Of a stretch of 8,237 bases of DNA, positions 6,936 to 8,237 are shown piece after piece. The position numbers and the translations under genes were made by a program. The DNA lies in the NCBI GenBank assembly GCA_009936695.1, contig JAACEA010000222.1, forward strand, positions 1-8,237, given 5' to 3'. This DNA is from Planctomycetia bacterium (GTDB lineage: Bacteria > Planctomycetota > Phycisphaerae > Phycisphaerales > SM1A02). The first letter of the stretch is position 1; every line of letters starts with the position of its first letter. The notes beneath the pieces were generated by a model. That model had not been told where the DNA came from. It did no database searches and was given only the letters and a program-made list of their open reading frames with translations.

Positions 6936-6939
6936 CTCC
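6936..6939 (-). promoter_or_regulatory. Shine-Dalgarno site for the permease
   Basis: On the minus strand GGAG (within CGGAG) is followed by nine bases and then the ATG at 6926. The spacing is acceptable and supports that start. A weak -10-like TAGCAT lies further upstream on the same strand (plus coordinates 6993-6998), but with no convincing -35. Confidence 0.55.
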
Positions 6940-7061
6940 GGATGTCACCGGCTCCCCACACCGACTCCGATGACGGGGGCAGGCCGCTTCGGATGCTACC
7001 GAGAGACGCGAATCCCCGCCACGAAACGGGCATGCGACGGGAACGAGGGCAGCCGACCCCG

Positions 7062-7067
7062 TACAAT
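7062..7067 (+). promoter_or_regulatory. -10 box of ispG, probable leaderless promoter
   Basis: TACAAT matches five of six bases of the -10 consensus and ends six bases before the ispG ATG. With the hexamer at -12 to -7, transcription would start exactly at the A of the start codon (7074). No Shine-Dalgarno sequence lies between, as expected for a leaderless message. No good -35 hexamer is seen at the usual distance, which is often true of leaderless promoters in GC-rich bacteria. Confidence 0.55.
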
Positions 7068-7073
7068 CCGCCG

Positions 7074-8237
7074 ATGAGCTATTCCCGACGCCAGACCAGG
7101 TCCTTCACGCTCGGCGACGACCGCGTGGGACGCGTGACCATCGGCGGAGACGCCCTGCCCTCGGTCCAGTCGATGACCTCGTGCTACACCCACGACATCG
7201 ACACCTGCCTCGCCGAGATCACGAAGCTCTCCGACGCCGGCGCGGACATCGTCCGGGTCGCGGTCCCGGAACGAAAGGACACCGAGGCCCTCGCGGAGAT
7301 CATGAAGTCCACCCCGGTGCCCATCGTGGCGGACATGCACTTCCACTACAAGCGGGCCCTCGAGGCGGTCGAGGCGGGCGTCCACAAGATCCGGCTCAAT
7401 CCCGGGAACATCAGCGACCGCGACCAGGTGAACGCGGTGATCGACGCCTGCAAGTCGGCGGGCATTCCGATCCGCATCGGCGTGAACGAAGGCTCGATCA
7501 TCGAGCGCCGGGACAAGCAGAAGCGGCAGGAGGAGCTCGGCGCCTACTTCGAGGGCCATCGCTCCGGCCACCTGCTCGCGATCATGATCGCCAAACTCGA
7601 GGAGTACCTCGACATCTTCGAGGCCCGCGACTTCCACGACGTCGCGATCAGCGCGAAGTCCATGGACGCTCGCCTGGTGATCGACGCGTACACCGAGATC
7701 TCCAAGCGTTTCGACTACCCCCTGCACCTCGGCGTCACGCACGCGGGCACCCGGGAGACCGGTTCGATCCGATCGATCGCCGCCCTCGGAACCCTGCTCG
7801 CCAACGGCATCGGCGACACCATCCGCATCAGCTACGCGAGTGATCCGGTCTACGAGGTCGAGGACGGCGTGGAGCTCCTCTGCTCGCTCGACATGCGCCC
7901 CCGCAAGGGCATCGAACTCATCGCCTGCCCGACCTGCGGTCGCATCCAGGTCGATCTCTTCACCCTGGTGGAGGACGTCAAGCGGACCCTCGACGCGGAG
8001 ATCGAACTCCCGATCAAGGTGGCGGTCATGGGCTGCATCGTGAACGGCCCCGGCGAGGCCGAGGGCGCCGACGTCGCGGTGTTCGCCGGCGACCGCCGCG
8101 GCATCATCTACGTGCAGGGCGAGAAGGTGGCGAACGTTCCCGAGGCCGAGATCCTCGACAGACTTCTCCGGGAATGCAAGACCTTCGAGGCCAGGGTCAA
8201 GGCCGGCGAGGTCGAACTCGGCCAGAAGGTGGTCGAC
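7074..8237 (+). CDS. ispG: 4-hydroxy-3-methylbut-2-enyl diphosphate synthase, 3' end cut by window edge
   Basis: IspG (GcpE) converts MEcPP to HMBPP in the MEP isoprenoid pathway, using a [4Fe-4S] cluster and external reductant. The frame stays open for 388 codons to the edge. Since bacterial IspG proteins are usually 350-400 residues, only a short tail is probably missing. The TIM-barrel half shows PSVQSMT (29-35), VADMHFHYKRAL, IRLNPGNI (106-113) and IPIRIGVNEGS (131-141). The C-terminal half holds the cluster ligands C285 and C288 in ACPTCGR, C321 in MGCIVNGPGE, and E328, the family's fourth ligand. After NEGS a Lys/Arg/Glu-rich stretch is about 13 residues longer than in E. coli. An in-frame ATG at 7032 would add 14 residues, but it lies upstream of the -10 box and its extension is unlike the family. 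The neighbour is the divergent permease, 147 bp away. Confidence 0.96.
   Translation, partial: MSYSRRQTRSFTLGDDRVGRVTIGGDALPSVQSMTSCYTHDIDTCLAEITKLSDAGADIVRVAVPERKDTEALAEIMKSTPVPIVADMHFHYKRALEAVEAGVHKIRLNPGNISDRDQVNAVIDACKSAGIPIRIGVNEGSIIERRDKQKRQEELGAYFEGHRSGHLLAIMIAKLEEYLDIFEARDFHDVAISAKSMDARLVIDAYTEISKRFDYPLHLGVTHAGTRETGSIRSIAALGTLLANGIGDTIRISYASDPVYEVEDGVELLCSLDMRPRKGIELIACPTCGRIQVDLFTLVEDVKRTLDAEIELPIKVAVMGCIVNGPGEAEGADVAVFAGDRRGIIYVQGEKVANVPEAEILDRLLRECKTFEARVKAGEVELGQKVVD

Noticed and set aside
7032..7073. In-frame ATG 14 codons upstream of the chosen ispG start
   Set aside because: It lies upstream of the strong -10 box, has no ribosome-binding site, and the extra residues do not resemble the IspG N-terminus.
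1458..8237. A functional cluster linking ispG and miaA through DMAPP
   Set aside because: The genes are 4.6 kb apart with topA, a terminator-like hairpin and an opposing permease between them, so nothing supports co-transcription.

Overview
This window looks like ordinary chromosome from a GC-rich bacterium (roughly two thirds G+C by eye). The style of the IspG, TopA and PGK proteins and the mix of leadered and apparently leaderless starts would suit a planctomycete of the Phycisphaerae type. That placement is an impression from protein style, not a database result. All five protein genes are recognisable: four complete and one cut by the right edge. I see no mobile element, CRISPR array, tRNA, rRNA or phage gene.

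Layout. Positions 1-144 hold no convincing gene, only small GC-rich inverted repeats just past the end of pgk. The minus-strand gene pgk (phosphoglycerate kinase) occupies 145-1356 with a likely TTG start. It is divergent from miaA (tRNA A37 dimethylallyltransferase, 1458-2441, GTG start), with about 100 bp between them. After a 240 bp gap holding a T-run and a weak sigma70-like promoter comes topA (DNA topoisomerase I, 2682-5429), which has an unusual lysine-rich N-terminal tail. topA converges on a minus-strand NupG-family nucleoside permease (5520-6926), and a perfect 15-bp hairpin at 5456-5490 separates them. The permease is divergent from ispG (7074 to the right edge), whose -10 box sits so close to its ATG that the mRNA is probably leaderless.

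How the genes relate. They are housekeeping functions: glycolysis, tRNA modification, DNA supercoiling, nucleoside uptake and the MEP isoprenoid pathway. Each appears to be its own transcription unit, because orientation changes or long gaps separate all of them. One loose biochemical link is that IspG leads towards DMAPP, the prenyl donor that MiaA uses. They are 4.6 kb apart with an opposing gene between, so this is not evidence of an operon.

I did not find a clear undescribed system. The points most worth checking are the TopA N-terminal tail, the central TopA insertion and degenerate middle zinc ribbon, the probable leaderless ispG, and the TTG start of pgk.
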